NCBI RefSeq assembly: GCF_020520425.1 | Contig: NC_079487.1 | Location: 130,160,385-130,224,384 of the forward strand | Direction of reading: 5' to 3' | Length of the DNA: 64,000 nucleotides | DNA from: Spinacia oleracea | Taxonomy: Eukaryota; Streptophyta; Magnoliopsida; Caryophyllales; Amaranthaceae | In this document: in pieces, positions 34,766 to 45,889 of the stretch | Position numbering within the stretch: the first letter of the stretch is position 1 | How the letters are laid out: every line of letters begins with the position of its first letter | Made by a program: the position numbers and the translations under genes | The notes under the pieces: generated by a model | The model's input: only the letters and a program-made list of their open reading frames with translations | The model's database searches: none | Told to the model about the DNA's origin: nothing

Positions 34766-35056
34766 GATTTTTTGGATAAAACCACCTTTTAAAGTTCAAT
34801 TTTTTGAAATAACCACCTTATATGTTTTTTTTTTGAAAAAAACCACCTTAAACTTCCAAAGTTTAAGAAATCACCACTTTCTGTTAACTTTCGTCAAATA
34901 TTCCGTCAGTGGGGCCCACATCTAACGGCCAAACATTCGGAAGTTAACGGAACATTTGACGGAACATTTGACGGAAGTTAACAGAAGGTGAAAAAAACAT
35001 ATAAGGTGGTTATTTCAAAAAGTTGAACTTTAAAAGGTGGTTTTATCCAAAAAATC
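34766..35056. mobile_element. Mutator-type MITE, 291 bp
   Basis: Long inverted arms: GATTTTTTGGATAAAACCAC and onward for about 70 bp, against the same sequence inverted at the right end. The 11-bp CTTAATAATAA flanks both sides (34755-34765, 35057-35067). Arms that open with G and a 9-11 bp duplication fit a Mutator-type MITE. The centre includes repeated GGAACATTTGACGGAA. Confidence 0.85.
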
Positions 35057-35827
35057 CTTAATAATAAGAATTTCATCCACTCTTTTTCAATCGAGCCACA
35101 CTCACCAAACACATATAGAACAAGGTAGAATATTATGTAGTATATTGCTTACATGCTTTAACTTAATCCCGAATAAGTGGCGTTCATAAATTAAGTCTCA
35201 GCGTTGCGCCTCTAGCTTCTCCGAAATCCAATGTTGTTGCTAATTTGTTGGTTGTATATATTAATTGGCCACTTCCGATCCTCATACATTATTTCATTAA
35301 CTTCAATTAGCAAGTCGATTGTCCTTTATTCAAATACATTATACATCGATTTCTTCAATTTGTTTGGTTGATTCATGACTACTATTTCCAACTTCTTGCA
35401 CCAGAACATTGTCAATCACTAATTAAATCGGTATTAGACCGAGTGAACTACTAAATATATATAACTATACAAGCCATTTGTTAATTTTATAAATTTTATA
35501 CTAAGACTATAAATCTTATACTAAGGGCTAAATGGTAACTTAAAGTCATACTTAAACTAAATTTCAAATAATACGTGTTTTTGAAAACGCGATAACATAC
35601 GCATAATATACAATTAATTTATATTTTTTTGATAATTATCAACTATGTAATAGAGTTTTATTTACATCAAACCTTTGATAGTAAAAACTTTAAAAAAATC
35701 CCTCCTCCAAAAATAGAACCTTTAAAAATATAAGATAGAATTACCAATAGGGAGTTATCTCAAATGCAAAATACAATAGGGAGTTATTTAAAGTTTGTAT
35801 TTTAAAAAGAAAAAAATGTTATTTGAT

Positions 35828-35853
35828 AAATCCGTGCATCGCACGGGCATCAA
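35828..35853 (+). mobile_element. Helitron-like 3' hairpin, degenerate
   Basis: CCGTGCATCGCACGGGCATC forms a short hairpin, followed by AATACCAC where intact Helitrons have AATACTAGT. No 5' end found, so it is only a relic. Confidence 0.3.
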
Positions 35854-36994
35854 TACCACTTTAAAATATAAATGATCAAAGTTGTGCATTGGCATGCGTG
35901 AAACTAACAAACGTTGCTAGTATTAAAAAACGGAGGAAACATAATTCTTTAGGATGATCAAAATAGAGTGATGCAATATATTAACTTTTTCCTAACTTAA
36001 TGAATTTTTTTTAAAACTTTTATTTTGATTATTTCCATATAATGCCTGACGTAATATTTTGTATTTGATCCTCTAATGAAAGGCTATCAAATGTGTTTTA
36101 GGATATATTTGAACCTTTAAAAAATATTCTTTTCATATCGGATCATTTAATAAATAAAAAAATACTAAAGAGTCAATGACAATTAAGCAATATACGCATT
36201 ACGTAGTCGTATGGAATAAACATGATTACTCGGTTTTACCACCATAGTAGAACTTGTGTAGATTAAATGGAAAATGCTACATGTACTACTAGAGTACAAG
36301 AGCATTTTGTACATCACCTATAATATATTGACAACACATCAATCCCACTAAAAATGGGAGGGAAAACACAAATAAAAAAGAAGTTTTAGGCGGGAAACAG
36401 TTTTGCATATTGCGCCAAAACGTGAGAATTGGGCGGGATGCATTTTCACTTATTGCGCCAATCTGAAGAGCGCCAAACCAAATTTTGTAGGTCCTTCATC
36501 TCTCTTCTTCTCTTTCCTTTTTCTTCCATTGTTGTTATGAAAGAAATCTGCCATTGTTGTTCATTAAAAATAAAACTGTTATTCATTCCTGCTAAGGATA
36601 AAAATTGAAATTTAATTAATTTCATAGCTGGACATTCGTGCTAGATATAAAGTATTATCAATTGCAATTAGAGCTGCCCTTAATATATTTCGAATTGGGC
36701 TATGAGATAGCCAGAATTTTTATTACATAAACCTCCATTTGTGATGCATATAAGGTGTTTGATAAAATGCTCAATTGAAATATTAAATTTAATCTACCTT
36801 TTCTAAATTAGTTTCAGTTGCAAAAGCTAGCTATATTGATGGTTGGAAGAAGGTATAGAAGAAAACTAGCTATGTGGATGTTTTGTGCTTGAATGGAAGC
36901 AAAAGCTGGACCCTTTACCGAAGGTTGATGAAGACGACAATGGCTTTTCAGAAGTGACAATGACCGTATATTGCAATATGCAATCTGATTATGT

Positions 36995-37733
36995 ATTGTT
37001 TATTATGATTCCGTAAATACTAAAAAGAAAACATAAAAAGTATAGAAACATAAAACAACAATTGCACAAAGGGACAAAAAAAGCCACATATAAAGGATTG
37101 AACGCAGGTCTAGGCAGTGTAAAGATGACCATATAAACTTCGTTGTAACCAGTTTGGCAAGGGGTATCAGCACATCCATTTGTGCTAGATAATATGTAAT
37201 ATTTTTGAGATTTTGAAAACCTTGTTTTATAAGCAGTGAATGTTTAGATTTCAAAATAAATAAAATGATCCCACATATTAAAATACATAGTAATAAAATT
37301 TAATTTTCATTAAAAAAATATACGGAGTAATTCCTAGTAAAAATATAATAAAAAATATACGGACCCTAATGTCATTGTTTATTATGATTCCGTAAATACT
37401 AAAAAGAAAACATAAAAAGTATAGAAACATAAAACAACAATTGCACAAAGGAAAAAAAAACCACATATAAAGGATCGAACGCAGGTCTAGGCAGTGTAAA
37501 GATGACCATATAAACTTCGTTGTAACCAGTTTGGCAAGGGGTATCAGCACATCCATTTGTGCTAGATAATATGTAATATATTTGAGATTTTGAAAACCTT
37601 GTTTTATAAGCAGCGAATGTTTAGATTTCATAATAAATAAAATGATCCCACATATTAAAATACATAGTAATAAAATTTAATTTTCATTAAAAAAATATAC
37701 GGAGTAATTCCTAGTAAAAATATAATAAAAAAG
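36995..37733. repeat. 379-bp tandem duplication with tRNA-like cores
   Basis: Copy one (36995-37373) and copy two (37374 to about 37733) are nearly identical (few substitutions; a small change in the A-run near 37077/37450). Each contains on its minus strand an A-box-like TGCCAAACTGGTTAC and a B-box-like GCGTTCAATCC (GCGTTCGATCC in copy two) at tRNA-like spacing, so the unit is probably tRNA- or SINE-derived. Confidence 0.9.
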
Positions 37734-38277
37734 CGTTTTCTGCCAATAACCCTTTATTGAATTAGGACCGAATATTGATTGATAATTGAAGCACTTGGAA
37801 AATTATGGAGTAATTAAACATATGTTCAAGATAATTAGTCTTTTCAAGCTTTCACGACTTGCGCTAAATGCTTCATTATAGTGCTATTATAATTTACATG
37901 CAATATTTAATCCATTCATTACAAACGTTTATAGATATTTGCTAAAACAATACCGTCGTAATAGAAGGTTACATTTACCTTTTTAATAGACGACTACTCT
38001 TTAAGAATCTAGGATGAGAATTCATACACACCTAGAAGTTAATTTATGTTTTAGTAAACACATCTAATACGACAATAAAAATAAAATGTTACCCTGACTA
38101 TGGATTTCCCTAGAGCAAAAATCATCTTTTTAAAGTTTAACTAGGCTTTTGAATCCTGGCCAAAGAGGAAATTACTTGGTATAGTTTTTGACCATGAATT
38201 TACAGGATCATTACACCTTTAAGGTAAAAAGAAAAAAAAAATAGTCAAACTCTAATTCAATAGACAATATTGTAACG

Positions 38278-38365
38278 TTGTTTCAAGGGTTCGAACATGG
38301 CACGCAAGCTGAAGGAAATTTAGGAAGCATTGCAGTGACCATTGTAGCAAGGGAACGTTATTTTA
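38278..38365 (-). repeat. tRNA-like / SINE-head sequence
   Basis: Minus strand: TTGCTACAATGGTCACTGC (A-box-like) and CATGTTCGAACCC (B box) about 45 bases apart. Closely related to 38570-38655, which favours a shared SINE or tRNA-derived source. No poly(A) tail or target duplication identified. Confidence 0.5.
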
Positions 38366-38569
38366 TTTATCTATTTGAATGAGAACAGTTCATTTTTGTT
38401 TGAATTCTAGAAAACGAATATGATCCCTTAATTTCAAATTTACAATTTGTTAATTTACGAAATCATAAATTAAGTCAGTGTTTAAAAATCACCTTTTGAT
38501 TTCCTCAAAGTTAAAAAAATCCCGTAAATTTTTATTCAGAGTTAAAATGAAAAAAAGATTGTCGATATC

Positions 38570-38655
38570 AGGGATCGAACACGCCACGCAGGCTGAAAGA
38601 AATATAGAAAGCATTGCAGTGACCATTGAAGCAAGGGGTATCAACACATAACCTT
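38570..38655 (-). repeat. tRNA-like / SINE-head sequence
   Basis: Minus strand: TTGCTTCAATGGTCACTGC and GTGTTCGATCCC, with the same spacing as the copy 290 bp to its left. Followed by a T-rich tract on the minus strand. Confidence 0.5.
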
Positions 38656-39466
38656 TGGTAAAGTAAATTATTTTATCTATGGCTGCCATAATTGTATTAG
38701 AATCACTTTATTTGATTCTATAAAACAAATGATCCCGTATATATTTACCTTGATTTCATTATTTTTTAAATGATCCCGTTAAATCAAATGCATATAAAAA
38801 AAAAAGATTGAACAACTTTAAGATCTAGGTCATTCATCGTGGTTCCCATCCCGCCGCCACCATCACCGTCTTCACCACCCTCAACAAATCTCCCTTCTCT
38901 TTCGAATCTCTTATTTCTTTTTCCTTCTAATATTACCAATCTTACCCTAGATTCCGGCCGGAAATAAGAACACCAACGACCCACCGCCGTCGTGGTTTGA
39001 CTCCAACAACCGCCCTTGGGTCGAAAACAACAACCGCCAAAACCCTAAATCGTAATCTGAGTTCATAAGTCTGGGATGAACGTGAAGAACATAAGAAAAT
39101 CAAAGTTTAATTACAAAGACTTTAATTCAAGGAAGAATATGAAAAACAGAAGAAAATCAAACACCAAGAACTGAGGATCACGAAGAACGAGAGAGACTAT
39201 TTCTGAGAATGGATGAAAAAAATTCAACCCAAAAATATGTTTTCTCTCCCCTGTTGAAAAAAAATTCTGAAAAAAAAAACAATGCATTAATTAAGTTTAT
39301 TGTAATCTGTGTAAAATTTGAAATTCAAATTTGAAATTAAATTTGAAAATTTGGGAAATTTTAAAAAAGGAGGGCATCTTTAAAGATGCATTTCAGCCAA
39401 TGAATGGCATGGAGTACAAGATTCCATGTACTATAGAAGTACATGTAGCACCATCCAGATTAAATA

Positions 39467-39715
39467 CTCTATATGTCTCTTAATGCTCGACCTGTTTTGA
39501 CCGAACATGTTATCAATGTACAACTTTGACCACCAATTTCTTTAACTACATATTATAAAAATATTAATATTTTGAAAATATATATTAAGATAAAGCCAAT
39601 AATATATTATATACTTACATTTGTTTTCATATACTAGAAATAAAATAGGGTCAAGGTAAATTATATAAATAGTGTAAAAAGTCAAAGCGGGTCGAGTATT
39701 AAGGGACGGAATGAG
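39467..39715. mobile_element. Stowaway MITE abutting the Mutator-like element
   Basis: Ends CTCTATATGTCTCTTAATGC and its inverse GTATTAAGGGACGGAATGAG, flanked by TA. Its left TA overlaps the end of the 9-bp duplication of the 3.2-kb element, so it landed at that boundary. Confidence 0.8.
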
Positions 39716-39962
39716 TACTTCTTACTAAGCGCGGTACCTTTACGATTTTTTGTTAATCCTATTAATAGCTAACTAATTGAATCCAACCCCCCATCATAAA
39801 TTTCAAACGTCTCGAATTTATCTCCTTAATGAATCAATTAATTGATATGTTAAAATGGTGCAATAAGTAATGGGGAAGAGAAGAGTGAGATTTGATAAAC
39901 GGATAATTTTTGCATATGGAGAGATGAATTAATTGTCAGTTTTAATAAAACTGAATAAGATA

Positions 39963-40317
39963 CTCCCTCCGTCTCTTTTTGTTCTTTACGTTTGATATTT
40001 TTCACGTGTTTTAACGATTAATTAATTTGCATCGAGATTCCTCAATTTTTTTTATTTAAACAAGATAAATTACGTTTATTTATAATGTTTTCGCTTTTAT
40101 CAAAATTATGATATTGGGAAATGAGAAAAATTTAATGTCTCAATGGAAAAGTGTGAGAGATTAAATGACCAAATGGATTTAATTGGTTAAAATAATAATT
40201 GGACACAAATTTTGATAGAATACTTAGTTATTTATGTGATAATATAAAAGAAAATGTAAAGAACATTTTGAAATACCCAAAAAGGAAAACGTAAAGAACA
40301 AAAAGAGACGGAGGGAG
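39963..40317. mobile_element. Stowaway MITE
   Basis: Ends CTCCCTCCGTCTCTTTTTGT and ACAAAAAGAGACGGAGGGAG are perfect inverted repeats, extending to GTTCTTTACG; TA on both sides (39961-39962, 40318-40319). Confidence 0.95.
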
Positions 40318-40566
40318 TACATAATATGTTTTTTAAAACGAAAAGGTGAGTAATGACACGAGTCTTTCTAGGTACAAAGACACGTGTCCTCTTAAAAAAA
40401 ATTGGTTATCCTTTTTAAATACTAGGTATAGATGTAATAGATACTTAAAATTTCAAATGAATTTATGGAATCATGGTTTCCAAACTCTGACTTGAATTTG
40501 GAACTTAAACAAACTATGTAAACAAATTTTAGAACAACCCACTTTTGGGCTAATCTAATATATATA

Positions 40567-40824
40567 CTTCTTCCTTTCCGGAAATATTGCACCATTTGTT
40601 TTTTACACTATTTACATTACGACTTTGGCCATTTTTTGTGATTCTTACATAAGGAATTTTTAGTCATATGGGGCCATGTTAGATTCGTAACGATATATAT
40701 TTTCTAAATATTGATTTTTTATAATTTTTACTTACAGACGATTTAAGATATTAAGAGTCAAAATAATGGTTAGAAGAGTAAAAAGTCAATCATGGTGCGA
40801 TATTTTTTTCCGGAACAAAGGAAG
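40567..40824. mobile_element. Stowaway MITE, diverged
   Basis: Ends CTTCTTCCTTTCCGGAAATA and TATTTTTTTCCGGAACAAAGGAAG form an imperfect inverted repeat with TA flanks. More diverged than its neighbours. Confidence 0.7.
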
Positions 40825-41303
40825 TATAAAAACTCCCAATGTTAATGGCTTCTTCAAAAGAGCTATCCATTTTTTACTATTTGATGGTCTCATATCATAT
40901 TCTTTATTTATTTAACCACATTTTTATGTACAAAATAATGTACATACACTAAGCTTCATTCCTCTCCTTTTGTGATGCGATTTTGGTGTATTATACTATG
41001 CATTTCCCTTTAAGTATTCTCCTAGTTTTGTCAAAGTATGGTTTATGCACCCAGGTGTTCAATATTCACTGTGTACCTGTTTTTAAATGAATATATTGTT
41101 CAAATACAAAGAATATATTTTTCATTCCTAAATAACATATAGATCAATTATTCTCCATGTTCATTAGATTTGCAAAAAATGTTCATCAGGGTGCACAATG
41201 AACACTGTGCACCTGGATGTATAATCCAAATTGTGTAGTGTTGTGGCTTTATCTTTTGTATTATTAATTCTCCTAGTATTATGTTAGGGACAAGCTTCCC
41301 TAA

Positions 41304-41515
41304 GGCCTTGTTCTATTCACCTTATTTCCACTCATTTCAGGAAAAATAAGTTCAGATAAGTTCAGTTAAGTTCAGATAAGATAAGTTCAGGAAAAATAAG
41401 GGTTGACCAAGTACAATTTATAACTAAAATAAGTTTTGATAAGTTTTAATAAGTTCAGATAAGTTCAGATAAGTTCAGGAAAAATAAGTGGAAATCAGGT
41501 GAATAGAACGCAGCC
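41304..41515. mobile_element. Tourist-like MITE built of AAGTTCAGAT repeats
   Basis: Ends GGCCTTGTTCTATTCACCTT and AGGTGAATAGAACGCAGCC are inverted repeats of about 28 bp, flanked by TAA (41301-41303, 41516-41518). The interior is mostly the 10-bp unit AAGTTCAGAT repeated imperfectly. Confidence 0.85.
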
Positions 41516-41606
41516 TAAAACTATGGCTTCGTGCTACCTTTTGCGGCTTCTAGGCCTATTGTAATATAATTTCTTATTTGGTGTAAAAAAAAAAAACTTA
41601 CTTCCT

Positions 41607-42228
41607 CCGTTCCACATTAATTGCTACATTTTCTTTTTTTTTTGTCTGTTCCACATTACTTGTTACACTTTTAAATTAGGAATCCAACCACTATTATATT
41701 GTCTCCCTCTTTCCACTAAAAAAAAGTTTGGTGCTCACTATTTCTCACATTCAATTAAAAAAATACTTCGCTAACTACTATCACATACTACCTCTGTTCC
41801 TTTATGTTCTTTACGATTACTATTTACACGGACTCCAATGCAATATTTAACGGCTTATATATCCATTTCCGTATGTGAAAAAATTATAAAAATTTGATAT
41901 TTTGAAAATATATAATGAGACCAATCTAACAAGATCTTACATGATAACATTTTGATGTATATAATAGTGAGAATCCACGGTCATAGTTTTCACAATTTGG
42001 ACACATATTCCAAAGCGTAAAGAACATTAAGGAACGGAGGTAGTATATTTTTTCAGTAAAATAACAATTAATAACGATACAAACATGGTATTCAGAAGCC
42101 AAAAAATGGTGTTCTCAAATAATGGTACTCAAAAATTTTCAAAATAATGATGAAATTACCGCTAACCCTCAGATATGTGTTTGGAAACACAACTCTGAGA
42201 TGAGCCTCTTCCTCATCGAGACGGAGGG
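41607..42228. mobile_element. Possible Stowaway interrupted by another Stowaway
   Basis: A Stowaway-like left end (CTTCCTCCGTTCCACATTAA) is followed by the complete element at 41788-42043, and a right-type end (GAGACGGAGGGAG then TA) appears at 42216-42228. The outer ends match only over the core TCCTCCGT, so they may belong to two different truncated copies. Confidence 0.4.
41788..42043. mobile_element. Stowaway-like MITE, sister of the copy at 30.6 kb
   Basis: Ends CTACCTCTGTTCCTTTATGT and its inverse ACATTAAGGAACGGAGGTAG, flanked by TA. The interior is the same family as 30575-30829. Confidence 0.9.
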
Positions 42229-42420
42229 AGTATTTGTCAAAAAAATGCATTTATTTTGATGTTTTTGTACATAAATATTAATCCATTCAAATGAAATATA
42301 CAGATTAATTTAATAATAGATCTTGGAGAAGAGGAATACATACATGCTCTTGGGATATCTAACAATTCACCTAATAATTATGTTCCCTAAAGCTAGCAAA
42401 ACTATGACTAAGGAGCTCGA

Positions 42421-45148
42421 TCAAAGTCCAAGGAAACCAAGTTCTTTTGCTCTTTCCTTCTCAAATGTCTCGTAGTATTGATAGATAATCGTAACTGCAA
42501 GCAGAATACCGGTTCCTGATCCAATCGCACCCATAACATCAGCCAAAAGCGCCAATGCACCAATGCAGACTCCTCCAAAAGCAGCAGCAGTTGGAATATA
42601 CCGGTTAAGTTCCTTCTCTAAGTTTGAGTCGCGGTGTCCAGGCATAACCATGCCTTGCTCCTGAAAAGTCACAAAACTCATATTAAAACCCTGTTTTATT
42701 AGACTTATTTTGTCTAATCTTATATTATCTGAACTTATTTTGTCTGAAATGATTCAAAATAAATCGAACAGAACTAATTAACACGATATTATCTTGCATG
42801 GATATGTTATTACCTTGAGCTGTTTGGCAACATCTCTGGCAGATGATCCAGAGACCTCAATCCACGTCTTGGAAAATAGAGCACAAGCTGTAAGTGTAAA
42901 GATAATGTAGAACATTGCATGGAATGGATCTGCAGCCATGGCTGCCAAGCTGTTAGGGGCAGTAACAAAGTAAGCAAGTCCACTAATTGGGACAGAATTA
43001 TTCCACTTTCCCAACAAATTTACAAGGAAACTCCCACTGAAGTTCTTGTATAGCATCTGCACCAAACCTCAAAAGAGTTAAAATCCTATCTTCGATTGAA
43101 ATACATCATGTATAAGACTAACAGAGTTGAAGGTTTTACCTGTGAGATGACTTGAAGGTTAGTTACAAGAGCGGATAAAAGAATGATGGGCATATTTGAG
43201 GTGTAAAACAACTTGATGGGGTACGACCCTTGTTGGCCTCGTGCATTCTTTGCTCGCACAGGCAAAACAACGCGGAAACCTTGGAGGTAGACGACAATGA
43301 GAAAGACAAAGATAGTGGCAAGTAAATTGGTTATATTTGGGAGGTTCTGCCTGAAAAAGGCCTCTCTCAAGGCTTGAACTTTGTCAGTTCTGGTAACCAA
43401 AAGATGGAACAAGGCAATGACAGCACCTTCAAACCCAGGTCCACGGCCAGTGTTGATAGTGGTTGGGCTGAATAAGCTCCAGATTATGCTCACACTGCAA
43501 AAAACCCAAGAAACAATATTTGTGTTAATTTTTAGCCAAAGTACAGAAAGAAGAAATTAGAGTGCTAATTAATTACCAGATGTTGGTGGCAGTGAAAAGT
43601 GAAATTCCAGAGCCAAGACCGTATCCCTTTTGAAGAAGTTCATCCACACACATCAGAATGATTACAGGAATGCAGAGTTGAAGGATGACAAGAATGGCGT
43701 TGCCAGCACCGAGCACGTAAATACTGCCATACATCCCTGAAAGAACGTATGCTACTGCTGAACCAACAGCAAACAGAATACTCAACAACTTTTGTGCACC
43801 ATTCCTGTGATGAAATACAAAGGTTACAAGTCAATATTAAGTCATCTAGTACAACTCTAACAAACCAAAAAACACACAAACTATTAACCAGTCTACAATT
43901 ACCATAAAACATGCTTTACGATACCAAGTATTAACTCGAATACAACAGAAACTTATAACTTGAAACTAACATGCCCTGCTAATTGCATTTGCATTAATTT
44001 TTTCTCATACGAAATGGGATATGCTGACAATTAAATATGCTTTTGCAAATAATAAGTGCAAAGAACTCATGAAACGGAGGTAACTTGGAACTAGCATCGC
44101 ACAATTTAGAAGGTGGACCATGGTGCACCAAAAGAAAAGAACATCTGATTACGTGAAAAGAACAAGAATATATTTTTTATTTTATTTTTAATAAATAGTG
44201 AAATACTCCCTCCGTATTTATGTAAGGGATACACTTGTCTTTACCGACCGTATTTATTTAAGAGATACACTTGCTATTTTTAGTAACTTATCAACCCCAT
44301 CATATAATTAAATAATACATCTAATTTACCCTATTACCTACCATCCTATTAAACAAATAATTTCAGAAACCCACCCCCACTTCCCAGTTCCCACCCACCA
44401 AAATGACATGGTCCCCACTTGTTTATTTATTAAAATATCTACCTAAGCGGCCGCTTGCTTTATTATTTTATTTCATTCAACTAAGTGTATCCCTTAAATA
44501 GATACGGAGGGAGTAATATTTTATTTTATATAACAAAAAAGTGAAATATTATATCGCATGTTCTTTTGTTCGTAGTGTCATGTTCTTTCTAGTGATTAAG
44601 ACCTCCAAAGTACGATTTAGTTTCAACAAACTACTAAATCATACTCCATGTAGTGTCATGTTCTTTCTAGTGATTAAGACCTCCAAAGTACCATCCAGTT
44701 TCAACAAACTACTAAATCACACTCCATGTGTTTCAAAATACGTGTAACAGTTTGACTTTAGCAGTATATTGACTTTATAAAAAGGCAAAAATAAAGATAC
44801 TTACAAAAGTGTACGGTCCTCTCGGACGTTGTTGTTGACTTGAATGATCTTAGAACCAACCAAGAATTGTGTGACCATACCAGCCGAGACAATGGGGGTG
44901 ATACCGAGCTCCATGACGGTTCCGCGACTCGAAGCAAGGATGACACGCATCCAATAGAAAGGATCAGCCCCCATGGCGGAGTGAATTCCATATAGAGGAA
45001 GCTGACTACACACTAAAAATACAAACAATGCGATAACTGTGTAGATTACTTTTTCTCTGAAGGGGACCTTCTTAACTGGTGCTTGTACCTCAGGAAGAAT
45101 TGGAAGAAAGGGTCGCACTAAGTGCAATACTTTAAATCCTCCTCCCAT
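42421..45148 (-). CDS. SEC61A: SEC61 alpha, ER translocon channel, five exons
   Basis: Pore-forming subunit of the Sec61 protein-conducting channel in the ER membrane (SecY family). Coding exons on the minus strand: 44805-45148, 43577-43804, 43140-43494, 42814-43056 and 42421-42660; every junction is GT-AG and in phase, giving 469 residues. Plant homologues are about 475; the difference fits a shorter loop after LLGKWNN. Visible landmarks: [16 protein letters not shown] start, plug/TM2 region [16 protein letters not shown]3 region [38 protein letters not shown], cytosolic [20 protein letters not shown] with the conserved ribosome-contact basic loop, and [32 protein letters not shown] near the end. 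About ten membrane spans are expected. A Stowaway and a 78-bp tandem duplication sit in intron 1. The frame is intact, so it should be functional. Confidence 0.97.
44206..44513. mobile_element. Stowaway MITE in SEC61 alpha intron 1
   Basis: Ends CTCCCTCCGTATTTATGTAA and its inverse, ending ATACGGAGGGAG, flanked by TA (44204-44205, 44514-44515). The next block, TTAAGAGATACACTTGC-like, is also mirrored at the right end. Confidence 0.94.
44572..44727. repeat. 78-bp tandem duplication in SEC61 alpha intron 1
   Basis: Copies 44572-44649 and 44650-44727 differ by only a few substitutions (for example CGATTTAG versus CATCCAG). Lies just right of the Stowaway at 44206-44513. Confidence 0.93.
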
Positions 45149-45784
45149 TATGAAAAGTGTTCAATCAAATCACAATTCTTATAACCTGTCAAAACCCATC
45201 AATTCATATATTTAATTAGTCAAAATCATCTTTTTAATCTAATCAAACGTTAGATGCAACCAATGGGATCTAGGAAAAATATTTAGTTGGTGTAAAACAA
45301 AAATGTACAGATTTTAGTGGGGTCAAATAGTTACTTTAATAACAAAATTTAAAAAAAATTCTAAAAATTATAAAGAAAATTATCAAAATTTCACAATTTA
45401 AGTGGGGTAAATTGACCCCTTATTTCTACATTGCATGCATCCGCCACTGCATGATGTAACCATTATTTAAACATAGTTTTTGAGAATTAAAAAGTTATAC
45501 CACATCTGATATCATCATGAACTATAAAACATAGATATTTTGAGGATAACATAATTTTCACGATCAAAACAATGGAGTAATTTTAAGTACATGTAACCAT
45601 TATGAATACTACGTGCTATGTCGTAATAATAACATAATAATTATTGATCCTAACAAATCACAATTGTTACAAACCATCAAAACAATATCCGTATTATATA
45701 ACTAAAAGTAATACGCAACTGAGCGATTAGCGCATTAATTAAAATCAATTCTTCGATTAGAGAAAAGTAGAGAGAGAAACTCAC
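45149..45784 (-). other. SEC61 alpha 5' leader and leader intron
   Basis: An acceptor (GTTTTGACAG) lies at about 45187-45196 on the minus strand, 40 bases before the start codon, and a donor (AGAGCT then GTGAGT) at 45779-45784. This implies a leader intron of about 0.6 kb, common for this gene family in plants. No coding sequence inside. Confidence 0.55.
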
Positions 45785-45877
45785 AGCTCTAAATTTGACA
45801 GCCGATGGAAGGGTGAGACTTGAGACTTGAGACTTGAGACTTGAGACTTTGAGAGGAGTTGAAGTGAAAATATATAG
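45785..45877 (-). promoter_or_regulatory. SEC61 alpha first leader exon and TATA box
   Basis: On the minus strand a TATATATT box lies at 45869-45876, followed about 30 bases later by the leader exon. The leader contains four tandem copies of the heptamer CAAGTCT (plus-strand AGACTTG, about 45812-45848). The exon ends at the donor at 45784. Confidence 0.5.
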
Positions 45878-45889
45878 AGATAAATTGTG

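Larger units (their letters stand above)
33601..35939. mobile_element. Split Stowaway-type termini, 2.3 kb apart
   Basis: Left end CTTCCTCCGTTTTTTAATAC then CGCAACGTTTG, and right end CAAACGTTGC then TAGTATTAAAAAACGGAGG, are inverted repeats over about 30 bp. A 2.3-kb spacing is far longer than a usual Stowaway. Either this is a long relative or a short MITE split by later insertions; the interior contains another MITE (34766-35056) and a Helitron-like end near 35828-35853. Confidence 0.55.
36269..39456. mobile_element. Mutator-like element, 3.2 kb, non-coding
   Basis: Flanked by the perfect 9-bp duplication AGATTAAAT (36260-36268, 39457-39465). The ends GGAAAATGCTACATGTACT and AGTACATGTAGCACCATCC are inverted repeats, and pairing continues (CTAGAGTACAAG with the inverse near 39410). 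No transposase is seen. The right part in reverse complement (about 38780-39140) looks like captured gene leader sequence: pyrimidine-rich, then GC-richer with a 66-codon frame starting MGRWCSYFRPESR and several GT donors. It also holds a 379-bp tandem duplication and four tRNA-like sequences. Confidence 0.83.

Noticed and set aside
37003-37631. Two similar minus-strand frames (MKSKHSLLIKQGFQN...)
   Set aside because: They are the two copies of the 379-bp tandem repeat with tRNA-like cores; no protein similarity, frames are chance.
42680-42780. Harbinger-type MITE in SEC61 alpha intron 4
   Set aside because: Ends (CCCTGTTTTATTAG and CGAACAGAAC) only roughly match and no TAA duplication is clear; at most a relic.
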